This document shows, one piece after another, positions 25,953 through 34,869 of a DNA stretch of 64,000 nucleotides. The position numbers and the translations under genes were made by a program. Positions within the stretch are counted from its first letter, which is position 1; every line of letters starts with the position of its first letter. Below the pieces are notes generated by a model. The model made no database searches, was not told where the DNA came from, and worked only from the letters and a program-made list of their open reading frames with translations. This stretch comes from UBA4877 sp002399345 (GTDB lineage: Bacteria; Bacillota; Thermoanaerobacteria; Thermoanaerobacterales; UBA4877), in contig DAIORT010000006.1 of the NCBI GenBank assembly GCA_036752905.1, positions 1 through 64,000 of the forward strand. The letters run 5' to 3'.

Positions 25953-26228
25953 TCATTTACCTATGTTCTTCATCCTCTTTATTGGCACATTGGCAACAAG
26001 TTCCGGCATACTTGTATTAGAAGACCTCGATGCATTGTCAATTTTAATCTCCACATCCTGGGGATCTATCTCAGCATAGTCGGATATAGCTTTAACGATA
26101 TCATTCTTCAGCATATCCATATATTGAGGATAAACATTGGTCCTGTCATGCACAAGGATTGTACGAAGACGATCCTTGGCAACATCCTTGCTGCTTCCCT
26201 TTGAAATAAAAGCGTTAAAAAATCCCAT
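25953..26228 (-). CDS. minE: Cell division topological specificity factor MinE
   Basis: This 91-residue MinE drives MinD off the membrane to create pole-to-pole oscillation. It has the membrane-targeting MGFFNAF start, the MinD-contact helix around DRLRTILVHDR and a topological-specificity domain. The start is ATG 26228, seven bases after GAGGAGG; the in-frame ATGs upstream (26261, 26234) lie before or too near that site. B. subtilis uses DivIVA/MinJ instead, so a MinCDE system here is a clostridial trait. Confidence 0.95.
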   Translation of the reverse strand: MGFFNAFISKGSSKDVAKDRLRTILVHDRTNVYPQYMDMLKNDIVKAISDYAEIDPQDVEIKIDNASRSSNTSMPELVANVPIKRMKNIGK

Positions 26229-26241
26229 AACCATACCTCCT

Positions 26242-27042
26242 CTATTTTGCACCCATGCCAAATAATCGTTTCAATTTCCCAAAAAAACCGTCATCCACGC
26301 TGAGATCCATAAAGGGCACATCCTCACCCAACAGCCTTCTTGTTATATTTTTATATGCCTTGCCCGCCATCGACTTGTCATCGGTAACAGCCGGTTCGCC
26401 CCTGTTGGTTGAAATAACTATTTTTTCATCGTCCGGAACAACGCCCAAGAGCGTAACGGCAAGAAAATCCAGCATATCATCTATACTGAGCATATCATTC
26501 CGCTTGACCATATCCATACGAATCCTATTTATAATGAGATAAGCATCCCTGAGATCATTTGCCTCCAGCAGGCCAATTATCCTATCTGCATCTCTTACGG
26601 CTGACATTTCCGGCGTAGTCACAACTATTGCCCTGTCTGCACCCGAAATGGCATTCTTAAAACCCTGCTCAATGCCTGCCGGGCAATCTACTATTATAAA
26701 ATCAAACTCTTCCTTGAGTTCATTGCAAAGCTTCTGCATCTGCTCAGGCTTGACGGCTGTTTTATCTTTTGTTTGCGCCGCGGGCAGCAAAAAAAGACTG
26801 TCAAACCGCTTGTCCTTTATTAAGGCTTGCCTTAATCTGCACTCCCCTCTTACAACGTCCACTATATCATAAACAATTCTGTTCTCAAGCCCCATAACTA
26901 CATCCAAATTCCTAAGACCGATATCTGCGTCCAGCAGTGCAACTTTGTTTCCTGCCAACGCCAACCCTGTCCCAATATTAGCAGTGGCGGTCGTCTTTCC
27001 GACGCCACCCTTCCCTGAAGTTACTACATAGACTGTTCCCAT
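26242..27042 (-). CDS. minD: Septum site-determining ATPase MinD
   Basis: This 266-residue deviant-Walker ATPase has KGGVGKTTATANIG (10-23). A C-terminal amphipathic membrane-targeting helix (GFFGKLKRLFGM) is visible. It recruits MinC to the membrane and is regulated by MinE, 13 bases downstream. The ribosome binding site is GAGGAGGG. Confidence 0.97.
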   Translation of the reverse strand: MGTVYVVTSGKGGVGKTTATANIGTGLALAGNKVALLDADIGLRNLDVVMGLENRIVYDIVDVVRGECRLRQALIKDKRFDSLFLLPAAQTKDKTAVKPEQMQKLCNELKEEFDFIIVDCPAGIEQGFKNAISGADRAIVVTTPEMSAVRDADRIIGLLEANDLRDAYLIINRIRMDMVKRNDMLSIDDMLDFLAVTLLGVVPDDEKIVISTNRGEPAVTDDKSMAGKAYKNITRRLLGEDVPFMDLSVDDGFFGKLKRLFGMGAK

Positions 27043-27067
27043 TATTTAATCCCTCCTCATCTATATT

Positions 27068-27673
27068 TTACAACATTTTACTTTTTGGGTTAAGAGGTTC
27101 TAAGATAATTTTTCCATTATTTGTGTATGCGATCTCTGGAACATCAGCCCGGTATCTTTTTGTGTCCGGGGCCCGTGATATAATTTTACCTATTCTTATC
27201 TGGAGACTTTCCATTCTGATTGCAGCGACAATTGCCTTATCATTATTAGGATAACCGGCATGCAGCAGACCATTTGTCCTGCCCATGATGATTATGTTTC
27301 CACCCGCCTTTATCTCTGAGCCGTCATTGGTATCTCCCAAAACAATCACATGTCCGTGCTCTTCAATAAGCTGGCCTGATCTTACGGTACCATGGATAAA
27401 CCTTGCCGATTCGTTTTTCTTCTTATTATTGACAGAACCTATAAACAAAGTCCTGAAACCGTATTTCGTCTCCAGAAGTTCTCTAATCTTATACTTTTCA
27501 AGCTGGTTGAGTTCTTTACCCTTTACAACAGCTTTCATATGTGAATTTTTGTAGAATCCGTCGGATTTTTCCAGCTGTTCATCAAGATCATGATAGGCCT
27601 CCATAAAATCATCATAATCATTAATATCAAATAAAATCCTGTTTCGCATACCTTTTATATTGAATTTTGCCAT
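27068..27673 (-). CDS. minC: Septum site-determining protein MinC
   Basis: This 201-residue inhibitor of FtsZ polymerisation has an N-terminal FtsZ-inhibitory domain (1-100) and a C-terminal beta-helix (about 105-195, with VRSGQLIEEHGHVIVLGDTNDGSEI) that binds MinD. The start is ATG 27673, six bases after GGAGG; upstream in-frame ATGs at 27688 and 27679 overlap or crowd that site. It begins the minCDE operon after a terminator. Confidence 0.93.
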   Translation of the reverse strand: MAKFNIKGMRNRILFDINDYDDFMEAYHDLDEQLEKSDGFYKNSHMKAVVKGKELNQLEKYKIRELLETKYGFRTLFIGSVNNKKKNESARFIHGTVRSGQLIEEHGHVIVLGDTNDGSEIKAGGNIIIMGRTNGLLHAGYPNNDKAIVAAIRMESLQIRIGKIISRAPDTKRYRADVPEIAYTNNGKIILEPLNPKSKML

Positions 27674-27740
27674 ATCCATCCTCCGCATCTACTACATTGT
27701 TATTTCTTCATTTATTACAAAAATCCTCCTGTCTGGGTAA

Positions 27741-27771
27741 AAAAAATAGATAGTCTGACTATCTATTTTTT
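27741..27771. terminator. Bidirectional terminator between mrdA and minC
   Basis: A perfect 14-base-pair stem AAAAAATAGATAGT (27741-27754) / ACTATCTATTTTTT (27758-27771) with a 3-base loop is followed on the minus strand by a run of eight T. It ends the mre operon. Confidence 0.9.
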
Positions 27772-27775
27772 ACTA

Positions 27776-30040
27776 TTACTTTGTCTTGTCCTGCTTGGGC
27801 TCATCTAAATCAAAGTAGGCATCAAATATATTCTTTGCTGCATGAGCCGTATAGCTGCCGCTCCCAGCTTCATATATAACAACAGCCACAGCAATCTCGG
27901 GTTTCTCATAAGGTGCAAAACCGACAAACCAGCCGTAAGCCTTGTATGGTGGCCGCTGTGCCGATCCCGTCTTACCACCGATAGGAACGGGATAATTCGA
28001 AAATGTACCCGATGCCGTACCGCCCATCTCTGTAACAGCCCGCATGCCTTCTTTTATATAATCCACATACTCCTTATTAAAATCTAATCTGTCTAAGACT
28101 TCGGGATGAGACTTCGTGACCATCTTGCCATCATAGGTATCAATCTCTTTCATCAAATGCGGACGGTATCTTGTTCCACCGTTTACAAGGGTCGCAATAT
28201 AATTAGCCATTTGGAGGGGAGTAAATGAATTCTGCCCCTGGCCTATGGCCGCGCTCAGCGTCATACCAAGATTCCACTGAGTTCCTTTTATTGTATATAA
28301 TACCTTGTCCCTGGCCTCCCTGTCGGTAATACCCAGTTCATCCATCGTTTTTACAATAACACGATCTCTTACCTCGCCTTCATCGACAAGTTTAGTAAGT
28401 CCATCCAGTTGCTTCTGATCTATTAATTTAAGTACATTTTTTACATAATAAAGGTCATCGGTGGCGGAGTCCTTCAAAATGCTTGGATTCGCCAGTGTTC
28501 CTGCCTGTTCTTCTATCTCTATGCCGGTTTTCTGTCCTAAACCGAATTTTTTTGTATACTCAGCAAGCTTATTAATGCCCAGCCTGCGTGAAACTTCAAA
28601 GAAATAATAGTTACAGGATCCCTTGATTGCCGTGGTGATATCCACAAGTCCATGAGTCCTATGATGTTCATTCCACAGCCAGCATCCCGGATGGTGCGCA
28701 TAAGGATAAATTCCTCTGTCTAATATCTTGTCGGTTGGTTTTATAACACCCTCCATGAGTCCGGCCATACCCGTAACCATCTTAAAAGCAGATCCCGGAG
28801 GTACGGCGCCCTTGGTTGCATAATTCCACAAGGGCTTTGGAGTACGTTCTGTCGCATCCTTTGGGTTAAGCGCCGCATATTCCTTCACCGTCGGACTGCC
28901 CTTGGCAAAAACATTAGGGTCATAATCGGGTAGACTGGCCAATGCCAAAACCTCTCCCGTATTTACATCTATAACCACCGCCGCACCCATTTTTGCATAC
29001 GGAGAACTTCTAAAACCATTTCCCTCTCTTATATTCCTCATTGTATCTTCGAGGCCTTTCTCTGCAGCTTTTTGTAATTTATCATCAATCGTAAGTTTAA
29101 GAGTATTACCAGGGGTAGGCTCTTCATACGAAACACTCCTTACTTTTCTTCCCATAGCGTCTACCTCAACATACTCACCACCATCGGTCCCCTTAAGGTA
29201 TTTCTCATATGATTGCTCTACCCCGGATTTGCCGATGAGATCATCAGGTTTATACTTAGACTGATCAAGTTGTTTCATGGTTTCGGAATCTATTCTGCTT
29301 ATATATCCCAATACCTGAGATGCCAGGCTGCCTTTTGGATATTGTCTTATAGGCTCCACATCCACCATCACACCGGGAAGGTCTATATGCCGCTCCTCCA
29401 ACTCGGCCACCGTCTTTTCGGATATATCTTTGGCTATAGCGACAGGCTGATATGATTTATATCCCTGTTCAGCCATTATATTGCGGATATTCATTATTTG
29501 CCTTGCATCAGATATATCGTATGAATCACTTATGGCATACCTCTTTTTCAATTTGTTCCATGCTCTTTGAGCATCTGTGTTAAGAGGTATGTTATGATCC
29601 TTCTTCCAGCGTTTTTCTCTGGCTTTAAGAATTTTCTCGCTGACCTCTTCATTTTCAATACTCTTGAAATCAAAATAAAATCCATCGTCCTTATCATAAA
29701 AGATGGGCAATGTATCTATGTATTCTTCATCATTTTGCTCTAAGATATCTATCGCTTTATATATTACACTGTTAAGTTTCTTATCATCAATATTGGTCCT
29801 TACGATGTTCAAGCAAAAGATGGGCTTGCTGTTGGCAAACTCAACGCCTTTGCTGTCTGTTATCTTCCCTCTTGGTGCCTTGACGGGAATCAGCCTTAAT
29901 CTTTTCTCGTCGGACCATTCTCTATAATAACTCCCCTGGAACAACTGCAATTGTATCAATCTCCCGAAGATAACAGAAAAAAGCAGAATAATTATTATAA
30001 TAAATGCAATAATTTTTTTTCTAAACTCATTCGTTTCCAT
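27776..30040 (-). CDS. mrdA: Penicillin-binding protein 2 (elongation transpeptidase)
   Basis: This 754-residue class B PBP cross-links peptidoglycan as RodA's partner. An N-terminal membrane helix (about 9-29) and a pedestal domain precede a transpeptidase domain with SAFK (Ser417-Lys420), SCN (475-477) and KTGSAQ (near 695). An extra inserted segment is present (about 120-190), giving a longer protein than E. coli PBP2. It is the last gene of mreB-mreC-mreD-mrdA. Confidence 0.95.
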   Translation of the reverse strand: METNEFRKKIIAFIIIIILLFSVIFGRLIQLQLFQGSYYREWSDEKRLRLIPVKAPRGKITDSKGVEFANSKPIFCLNIVRTNIDDKKLNSVIYKAIDILEQNDEEYIDTLPIFYDKDDGFYFDFKSIENEEVSEKILKAREKRWKKDHNIPLNTDAQRAWNKLKKRYAISDSYDISDARQIMNIRNIMAEQGYKSYQPVAIAKDISEKTVAELEERHIDLPGVMVDVEPIRQYPKGSLASQVLGYISRIDSETMKQLDQSKYKPDDLIGKSGVEQSYEKYLKGTDGGEYVEVDAMGRKVRSVSYEEPTPGNTLKLTIDDKLQKAAEKGLEDTMRNIREGNGFRSSPYAKMGAAVVIDVNTGEVLALASLPDYDPNVFAKGSPTVKEYAALNPKDATERTPKPLWNYATKGAVPPGSAFKMVTGMAGLMEGVIKPTDKILDRGIYPYAHHPGCWLWNEHHRTHGLVDITTAIKGSCNYYFFEVSRRLGINKLAEYTKKFGLGQKTGIEIEEQAGTLANPSILKDSATDDLYYVKNVLKLIDQKQLDGLTKLVDEGEVRDRVIVKTMDELGITDREARDKVLYTIKGTQWNLGMTLSAAIGQGQNSFTPLQMANYIATLVNGGTRYRPHLMKEIDTYDGKMVTKSHPEVLDRLDFNKEYVDYIKEGMRAVTEMGGTASGTFSNYPVPIGGKTGSAQRPPYKAYGWFVGFAPYEKPEIAVAVVIYEAGSGSYTAHAAKNIFDAYFDLDEPKQDKTK

Positions 30041-30052
30041 GAGATCATTCCC

Positions 30053-30562
30053 TCAAAATATCGTTTTATTTCTTTTCTTCATTATCTGATCATTTAATAT
30101 GACTAAATAATCATAAGCCAAAAAAATAATTATCCCATTTAAAAGTGCCTCCGGAAGTGATAACGCCAAAAATGACAACCCGATACCTGTTTTATAAGAA
30201 AGTGCCGCTTTGACAATAATTACTACAATACCCTTGTACACACTGTCCGATATGGTAAACAACAGTGCTGCAAAAGGGTTCTCTTTAAATATATTTTTGC
30301 TGATCTTGCCTACGAAAAAACCGATCGTAGCATAAATCAAACTATATATACCAAATATGGGACTGTAAAAGATATCCATAAGTATCCCTGCGATGATACC
30401 GAATATCATGCCTTCCCATTGTCCGTTTAACATCGATATTGCCGTTACAAAAATGAGTATGAAATCAGGAGAGATATTGTACACAGCGAGAAATGGCAAC
30501 AGCGTGGTCTGTATTATAAAACAAAGTAGTAAAAGGAGCAGAATAATAAGATGTTGCCTCAT
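30053..30562 (-). CDS. mreD: Rod-shape protein MreD
   Basis: This 169-residue protein with about five membrane helices belongs to the elongasome scaffold. The family pattern PDFILIFVTAISMLNGQWEG and the position between mreC and mrdA support the call. Confidence 0.93.
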   Translation of the reverse strand: MRQHLIILLLLLLCFIIQTTLLPFLAVYNISPDFILIFVTAISMLNGQWEGMIFGIIAGILMDIFYSPIFGIYSLIYATIGFFVGKISKNIFKENPFAALLFTISDSVYKGIVVIIVKAALSYKTGIGLSFLALSLPEALLNGIIIFLAYDYLVILNDQIMKKRNKTIF

Positions 30563-30569
30563 TGGTCTC

Positions 30570-31421
30570 CTACTCCTCTCCTAAATCTATTCCCGTTTTT
30601 GATGTTTTTATCACTAAAACATCCTCAAGCCGTTGAAAATCAACTCCGGGTTTTATTATTGCAGTCTTGTACAGATCACCGTGGCTATTTTCCACCTTGA
30701 TAACCTTACCTATATATAGACCCTCGGGATAAACTCCTCCCAGGTTTGATGTTATTACTTCATCGCCTTTTTTCACATTTGATGTCATAGGTAAATATAT
30801 CGCGCTGGCCAGGCCCTTGGCCTTCATATCTATATCCCCGTGCAGTATACCGTTATCCCCGGTTTTGTTGATTTTCACACTGACCGAACTATTCTCATCA
30901 ATGATCGATAATACCTTCGACCATTTATCGTGAACCTCGATCACTGTACCCGTAAGCCCCCCATCGGTTACAACAGCCATACCTTTTTTAATATCCCTGT
31001 CCTTGCCAACATTAACTGCAAAAATATCAAACCATCCTCCACTGGATTTGCCTATTACCTGCGCACCTATCATATCATAATCGCTGTCCGATTCTTTATA
31101 ATCAAGAAGGTCTTTAAGCCGCTTATTCTCCTGTTTCAGCTTTTCCGCCTCAAGTTTAAGATTATCATAGCTTCCCTCCATTGATTTTAATCTCTCATTC
31201 TCACTTTTCATACCACCTATATTCTTCAGGGAATAGAAAAAATCAGAAATCTTGCTGCCGATTTGATAAAATGTGTTACTCACAGGTTTTATAAATGACC
31301 CTGAGATAAATTCCATTCCCGGTATAGCTTTACCTTGTAGATCAGCTCCTATTGACATTAAAATAACCAGCACAACAAGACCAACAATTATAAAATCCCT
31401 GTATTTCTCCCACCAGGGCAA
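30570..31421 (-). CDS. mreC: Rod-shape protein MreC
   Basis: This 283-residue bitopic protein has one N-terminal membrane helix (about 9-28), a coiled coil (about 68-110, ENERLKSMEGSY to LKDLLDYKE) and the beta-rich periplasmic-type domain with VVTDGGLTGTV. It connects MreB/RodA with PBP2. Confidence 0.95.
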   Translation of the reverse strand: MPWWEKYRDFIIVGLVVLVILMSIGADLQGKAIPGMEFISGSFIKPVSNTFYQIGSKISDFFYSLKNIGGMKSENERLKSMEGSYDNLKLEAEKLKQENKRLKDLLDYKESDSDYDMIGAQVIGKSSGGWFDIFAVNVGKDRDIKKGMAVVTDGGLTGTVIEVHDKWSKVLSIIDENSSVSVKINKTGDNGILHGDIDMKAKGLASAIYLPMTSNVKKGDEVITSNLGGVYPEGLYIGKVIKVENSHGDLYKTAIIKPGVDFQRLEDVLVIKTSKTGIDLGEE

Positions 31422-31435
31422 AGTGGTCCACCCCC

Positions 31436-32446
31436 CTATCTGGATGCTCTAGATATACTATTAAAGAGATTAACCTCTTCTAGTATCTTTCCTGTTCCCA
31501 AGGCAACACAATCCAGAGGTGATTCAGCAACTTCGACGGGCATACCTGTCTCTTGTCTTACCAGTTTATCTAATCCGTCTAAGAGTGCACCTCCCCCTGC
31601 GATCATAATTCCCTTATCCATTATATCCGCAGCGAGCTCGGGAGGAGTCTTTTCCAAAGTGGATTTTATTGCCTCTAATATGGAAGAAATACAATCTTTC
31701 ATGGCTTCCATTATTTCAGTTGAGGATATTTTTAATGTCTTTGGCAGCCCCGTCATCAGATCCCTGCCGCGTATCTCCATCGTCTCTTCCTTGGCTTTGG
31801 GATATGCAGAACCTATGGTTATCTTTATCTCTTCAGATGTCCGCTCACCAATCATAAGGTTATATTCTTTCTTTATATAACTGATGATCGCTTCATCCAT
31901 TTCGTCGCCGGCTATCCTTAAGTTTCTGCTGGTAACAATACCGCCCAGTGAAATTATTGCCACATCGGTGGTACCGCCGCCTATATCAACTATCATACTT
32001 CCCGTCGGCTCTTCGACCGGAAGCCCCACGCCTATAGCAGCCGCCATGGGTTCCTCTACCAAATGTACCTCCCTGGCACCCGCCTGCATTGTTGCTTCCT
32101 CTACCGCTCTTTCTTCAACCTCGGTAACACCGGATGGAACACCAACAATTACTCTCGGTTTCCTTATACCTGACCGAGCATTTGCCTTGCCTACAAAATA
32201 TTTAAGCATAGCCTCCGTAATATCAAAATCAGCTATTACACCGTCTCTCATAGGCCTGGTCGCAATAATATTGCCCGGGGTTCTTCCAACCATCCTCTTA
32301 GCCTGTGCCCCTACAGCTAAGACCTTATGGTTGTTCCTCTCGATTGCAACAACCGAAGGTTCCCTTACTATAACACCCTTACCCTTTATAAATACCAAGG
32401 TATTGGCTGTACCAAGGTCAATCCCAATGTCTTTAGATAAACTCAT
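31436..32446 (-). CDS. mreB: Rod-shape actin homologue MreB
   Basis: This 336-residue actin-fold protein forms membrane filaments guiding wall synthesis. Phosphate-binding motifs DIGIDLGTANT, VDIGGGTTDVA and MIAGGGALLDG are visible. The start is ATG 32446 after GAGAGGTG; a GTG at 32458 is in frame but overlaps that site. Preceded by radC, as in Bacillus. Confidence 0.96.
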   Translation of the reverse strand: MSLSKDIGIDLGTANTLVFIKGKGVIVREPSVVAIERNNHKVLAVGAQAKRMVGRTPGNIIATRPMRDGVIADFDITEAMLKYFVGKANARSGIRKPRVIVGVPSGVTEVEERAVEEATMQAGAREVHLVEEPMAAAIGVGLPVEEPTGSMIVDIGGGTTDVAIISLGGIVTSRNLRIAGDEMDEAIISYIKKEYNLMIGERTSEEIKITIGSAYPKAKEETMEIRGRDLMTGLPKTLKISSTEIMEAMKDCISSILEAIKSTLEKTPPELAADIMDKGIMIAGGGALLDGLDKLVRQETGMPVEVAESPLDCVALGTGKILEEVNLFNSISRASR

Positions 32447-32462
32447 TGATATGAACACCTCT

Positions 32463-33152
32463 CTATTCCATTAATCCTTTGTCCTTAAAACTATAATAGC
32501 TACCATCGCCAATAATCACATGGTCTAAAACCTGTATACCGAGTATTACGCCGCACTCTTCAATCCTGTTTGTCACCTCAACATCTTCATTGCTCGGTGT
32601 CGGATCACCACTGGGATGATTGTGGACCAGTATAATGGCAGCACTTGATTTCTTAATAGCTGCTCGGAAAATTTCTCTGGGGTGTACCAGTGATGAATTA
32701 AGGCTACCAACGGATATGTCCTCCACAGCTATGATATTATTCTTAATATTTAGCAGTATTATTTTAAAATATTCTTTTTTTAAGTAACGCATATCACCCA
32801 TTAATATTGCCGATACATCAGCCGGTGATTTGATGTAAAACTTTTTCTTTTCGGGCATATTATATAATCTATTCCCGAGTTCTACCGCAGCCTTTATAAG
32901 CACTGCTTTGCTCATACCTATACCCTTAAAGGCTGCAAGTTCTTCTATACTGCCGTCTATCAGTGACTCAAGCCCTCCTTGGGAAATAAGATTCTGAGCC
33001 ACTTTAAGAGCACTTTCTCCTTTTACTCCAGTTCTTATAATTATTGCCAAAAGTTCAGTATTTGATAATGCCTGTGGGCCGCATTTTATCATTCTTTCTC
33101 TTGGTCTTTCCTCTTCCGGCAGGTCTTTTATCTTGATGTTATATTCAGTCAT
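32463..33152 (-). CDS. radC: RadC-like JAB domain protein
   Basis: This 229-residue protein has a helix-hairpin-helix region (about 30-90) and an MPN/JAB domain with intact metal ligands HNHPSGDP (His177, His179, Asp183). Once called a DNA repair protein, its exact role is unsettled. The context maf-radC-mreB is conserved in Firmicutes. Confidence 0.93.
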   Translation of the reverse strand: MTEYNIKIKDLPEEERPRERMIKCGPQALSNTELLAIIIRTGVKGESALKVAQNLISQGGLESLIDGSIEELAAFKGIGMSKAVLIKAAVELGNRLYNMPEKKKFYIKSPADVSAILMGDMRYLKKEYFKIILLNIKNNIIAVEDISVGSLNSSLVHPREIFRAAIKKSSAAIILVHNHPSGDPTPSNEDVEVTNRIEECGVILGIQVLDHVIIGDGSYYSFKDKGLME

Positions 33153-33153
33153 A

Positions 33154-33741
33154 TTACCGACCCATAACTAAAAGGTCCAAATCCCAATTTAAAAGCATGT
33201 CCCTAAGCTTGCCTATCGGAAGACCCACTATATTATAATAGCATCCTTTTATACTCTTAACAATAAGGGAACCTTTGCCTTGAATGGCATAAGCCCCCGC
33301 TTTATCCTTTGATTCACCGGTTTTTATATAATTTATTATATCTTTATCCGTGAGATCTTTCATTAAAACCTGTGTGCATTCATAATCTAATAAAACCGCG
33401 CTATTTGTAGTATTAACCACTGCCAGGCCGGTATATACCTCATGAGTCCTTCCGCTTAGTTTTCTAAGCATAGAAAAGGCATCACCCTCATCCTTGGGTT
33501 TTCCCATTATACACCCGTCCATATATACTATGGTGTCGGCCCCAATGATAATCTTACCTCTGTCAACCCTGGGCAATACAGACATTGCCTTGTCCATTGC
33601 CAGATTTTTTACCATTTCGCCCGGAGTTTCACCTTTAAGTGTCTCTTTAATATTACTTGGAATTATATCAAAGTCAAGTCCCAGTTGTTTTAATAATTCT
33701 TTTCTGCGCGGGGAAGAAGATGCAAGAACAAGATCCGTCAT
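33154..33741 (-). CDS. maf: Maf-type nucleoside triphosphate pyrophosphatase
   Basis: This 195-residue house-cleaning enzyme hydrolyses non-canonical nucleotides such as dTTP/UTP analogues. Family motifs are LASSSPRRKELL (6-17), GADTIVYMDG, and KDKAGAYAIQGKG. It ends two bases before radC. Confidence 0.95.
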   Translation of the reverse strand: MTDLVLASSSPRRKELLKQLGLDFDIIPSNIKETLKGETPGEMVKNLAMDKAMSVLPRVDRGKIIIGADTIVYMDGCIMGKPKDEGDAFSMLRKLSGRTHEVYTGLAVVNTTNSAVLLDYECTQVLMKDLTDKDIINYIKTGESKDKAGAYAIQGKGSLIVKSIKGCYYNIVGLPIGKLRDMLLNWDLDLLVMGR

Positions 33742-33801
33742 TTTATCACCTTTATTCTATAATTATCAATTATATGAGCCATAACATTAAAGGAAATCCC
33801 G

Positions 33802-34065
33802 CTATCTTTTGTAATATACATATATACCAAGCAACATGCCGACAATCGAAAGAAAATTAATACGGAGATTAACGGAAAGAAAAAACTTAAGGTTCAACAC
33901 ATCAAGTACAAGATTAACAGGTATTTTAAAACCAATAGACTTGGAATTACCCAGCACAGGTAGCCATGCGGACAAGAAACTGCCCAAAAAGCTCCCTATA
34001 ACCGCAAATATAAGAACCAAAGCTGCAAGATACCACAGGTTTTTGTTTCTCCTCAACCAAGTCAT
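33802..34065 (-). CDS. DUF4321 membrane protein
   Basis: This 87-residue protein has two predicted membrane helices (about 11-36 and 62-84) and matches DUF4321, a small clostridial family next to maf, from memory. No function is known. Its start overlaps the stop of the Gx transporter gene. Confidence 0.8.
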   Translation of the reverse strand: MTWLRRNKNLWYLAALVLIFAVIGSFLGSFLSAWLPVLGNSKSIGFKIPVNLVLDVLNLKFFLSVNLRINFLSIVGMLLGIYVYYKR

Positions 34066-34592
34066 CCCCTTAAATTCTTACCGGAAGTCTCTACCGACGA
34101 CTTTAATATATCCTTAGTCACATTAGCGACCAGGCCTACAAAAAGGCCGGTCCCTAGGCTCAAAAGACTCAGTACGGGCAAGTAGATATACATATTGACA
34201 TTGCTTATAAGTAGCGCGGAAACTGTCACCTGTGCAGCATTGTGCGCAAGAGCACCCAAAATACTAACACCGACCATGCTGAAATATTTATTAAAATATT
34301 TCATTACCATCCACATGACAAAGGTACTTACAATGGATCCGCTCAGGCTGAATAGCAGGCTTGATACCGAACCCCCCAAAAGAGTTCCCAGAATCGGCCG
34401 CAATACGGATACAATAAATGCATCGGGAAGCCCGAAAACATATAGTGTCAGAAGTGACGCAATATTGGCCAGGCCTAACTTGGCACCGGGCGCCAAAAAC
34501 GGTACGGGTATCATGTTTTCAAACACATGAAGCACCAGCCCTATACACGTAAGCATGGATAAATACATCAGCTTGAAGGTACTGTGTCTCAT
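34062..34592 (-). CDS. Gx transporter family membrane protein
   Basis: This 176-residue protein has about five membrane helices, with PVPFLAPGAKLGLANIASLLTLY and RPILGTLLGGSVSSLLFSLSG. It fits the Gx transporter family, formerly 'heptaprenyl diphosphate synthase component I', an ECF S-component-like fold often beside Rnf genes. The substrate is unknown. It is the first gene after the rnf terminator, with its own promoter. Confidence 0.8.
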   Translation of the reverse strand: MRHSTFKLMYLSMLTCIGLVLHVFENMIPVPFLAPGAKLGLANIASLLTLYVFGLPDAFIVSVLRPILGTLLGGSVSSLLFSLSGSIVSTFVMWMVMKYFNKYFSMVGVSILGALAHNAAQVTVSALLISNVNMYIYLPVLSLLSLGTGLFVGLVANVTKDILKSSVETSGKNLRG

Positions 34593-34625
34593 TTTACGAC
34601 ATCCTTTTACATTAGCTACTTTTTA

Positions 34626-34631
34626 ATTATA
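34626..34631 (-). promoter_or_regulatory. -10 box of the Gx transporter-maf-mre transcription unit
   Basis: A perfect TATAAT on the minus strand lies just after the rnf terminator and 34 bases before the start. The -35 region is weak. Confidence 0.5.
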
Positions 34632-34663
34632 CCATACAATGTAGATTTTTCATCCATATAAAT

Positions 34664-34690
34664 AAAAAAAAGCGGGTTAACCCCGCTTTT
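34664..34690 (-). terminator. Terminator of the rnf operon
   Basis: AAAAGCGGG (34668-34676) pairs with CCCGCTTTT (34682-34690) around a 5-base loop. On the minus strand it ends with eight T residues. Confidence 0.9.
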
Positions 34691-34692
34691 CA

Positions 34693-34869
34693 GACCGACA
34701 ACAAATTCTTAGGCCGCAAAATTGTACAGCAATTTTACTTAGCTTAAATGGCTGCACCTGCAAATTGCAGCCACATACGTTAAGTATGCTTGGTTTTTTG
34801 CAGGCCTGCCGGTTTGACTATAACCTGATGCGAATTAAACCCACTTTAACATTATTAATTTCATATTAT
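34693..34869 (-). other. Structured 3' untranslated region of the rnf operon
   Basis: Three hairpins follow rnfB before the terminator: CATAC/GTATG (34774-34788), GGCTGCA/TGCAGCC (34750-34772) and AAAATTG/CAATTTT (34718-34736). I see no ORF and no known riboswitch consensus. It may stabilise the rnf mRNA or be an uncharacterised RNA. Confidence 0.5.

Noticed and set aside
31884..32474. A 196-codon open frame on the plus strand opposite mreB
   Set aside because: It is the antisense shadow of a conserved gene, has no ribosome binding site, and its composition mirrors the mreB codons.
34693..34869. A known riboswitch before the Gx transporter gene
   Set aside because: I could not match TPP, FMN, cobalamin, SAM, fluoride, THF or yybP consensus, and the downstream gene has its own -10 box after the terminator.
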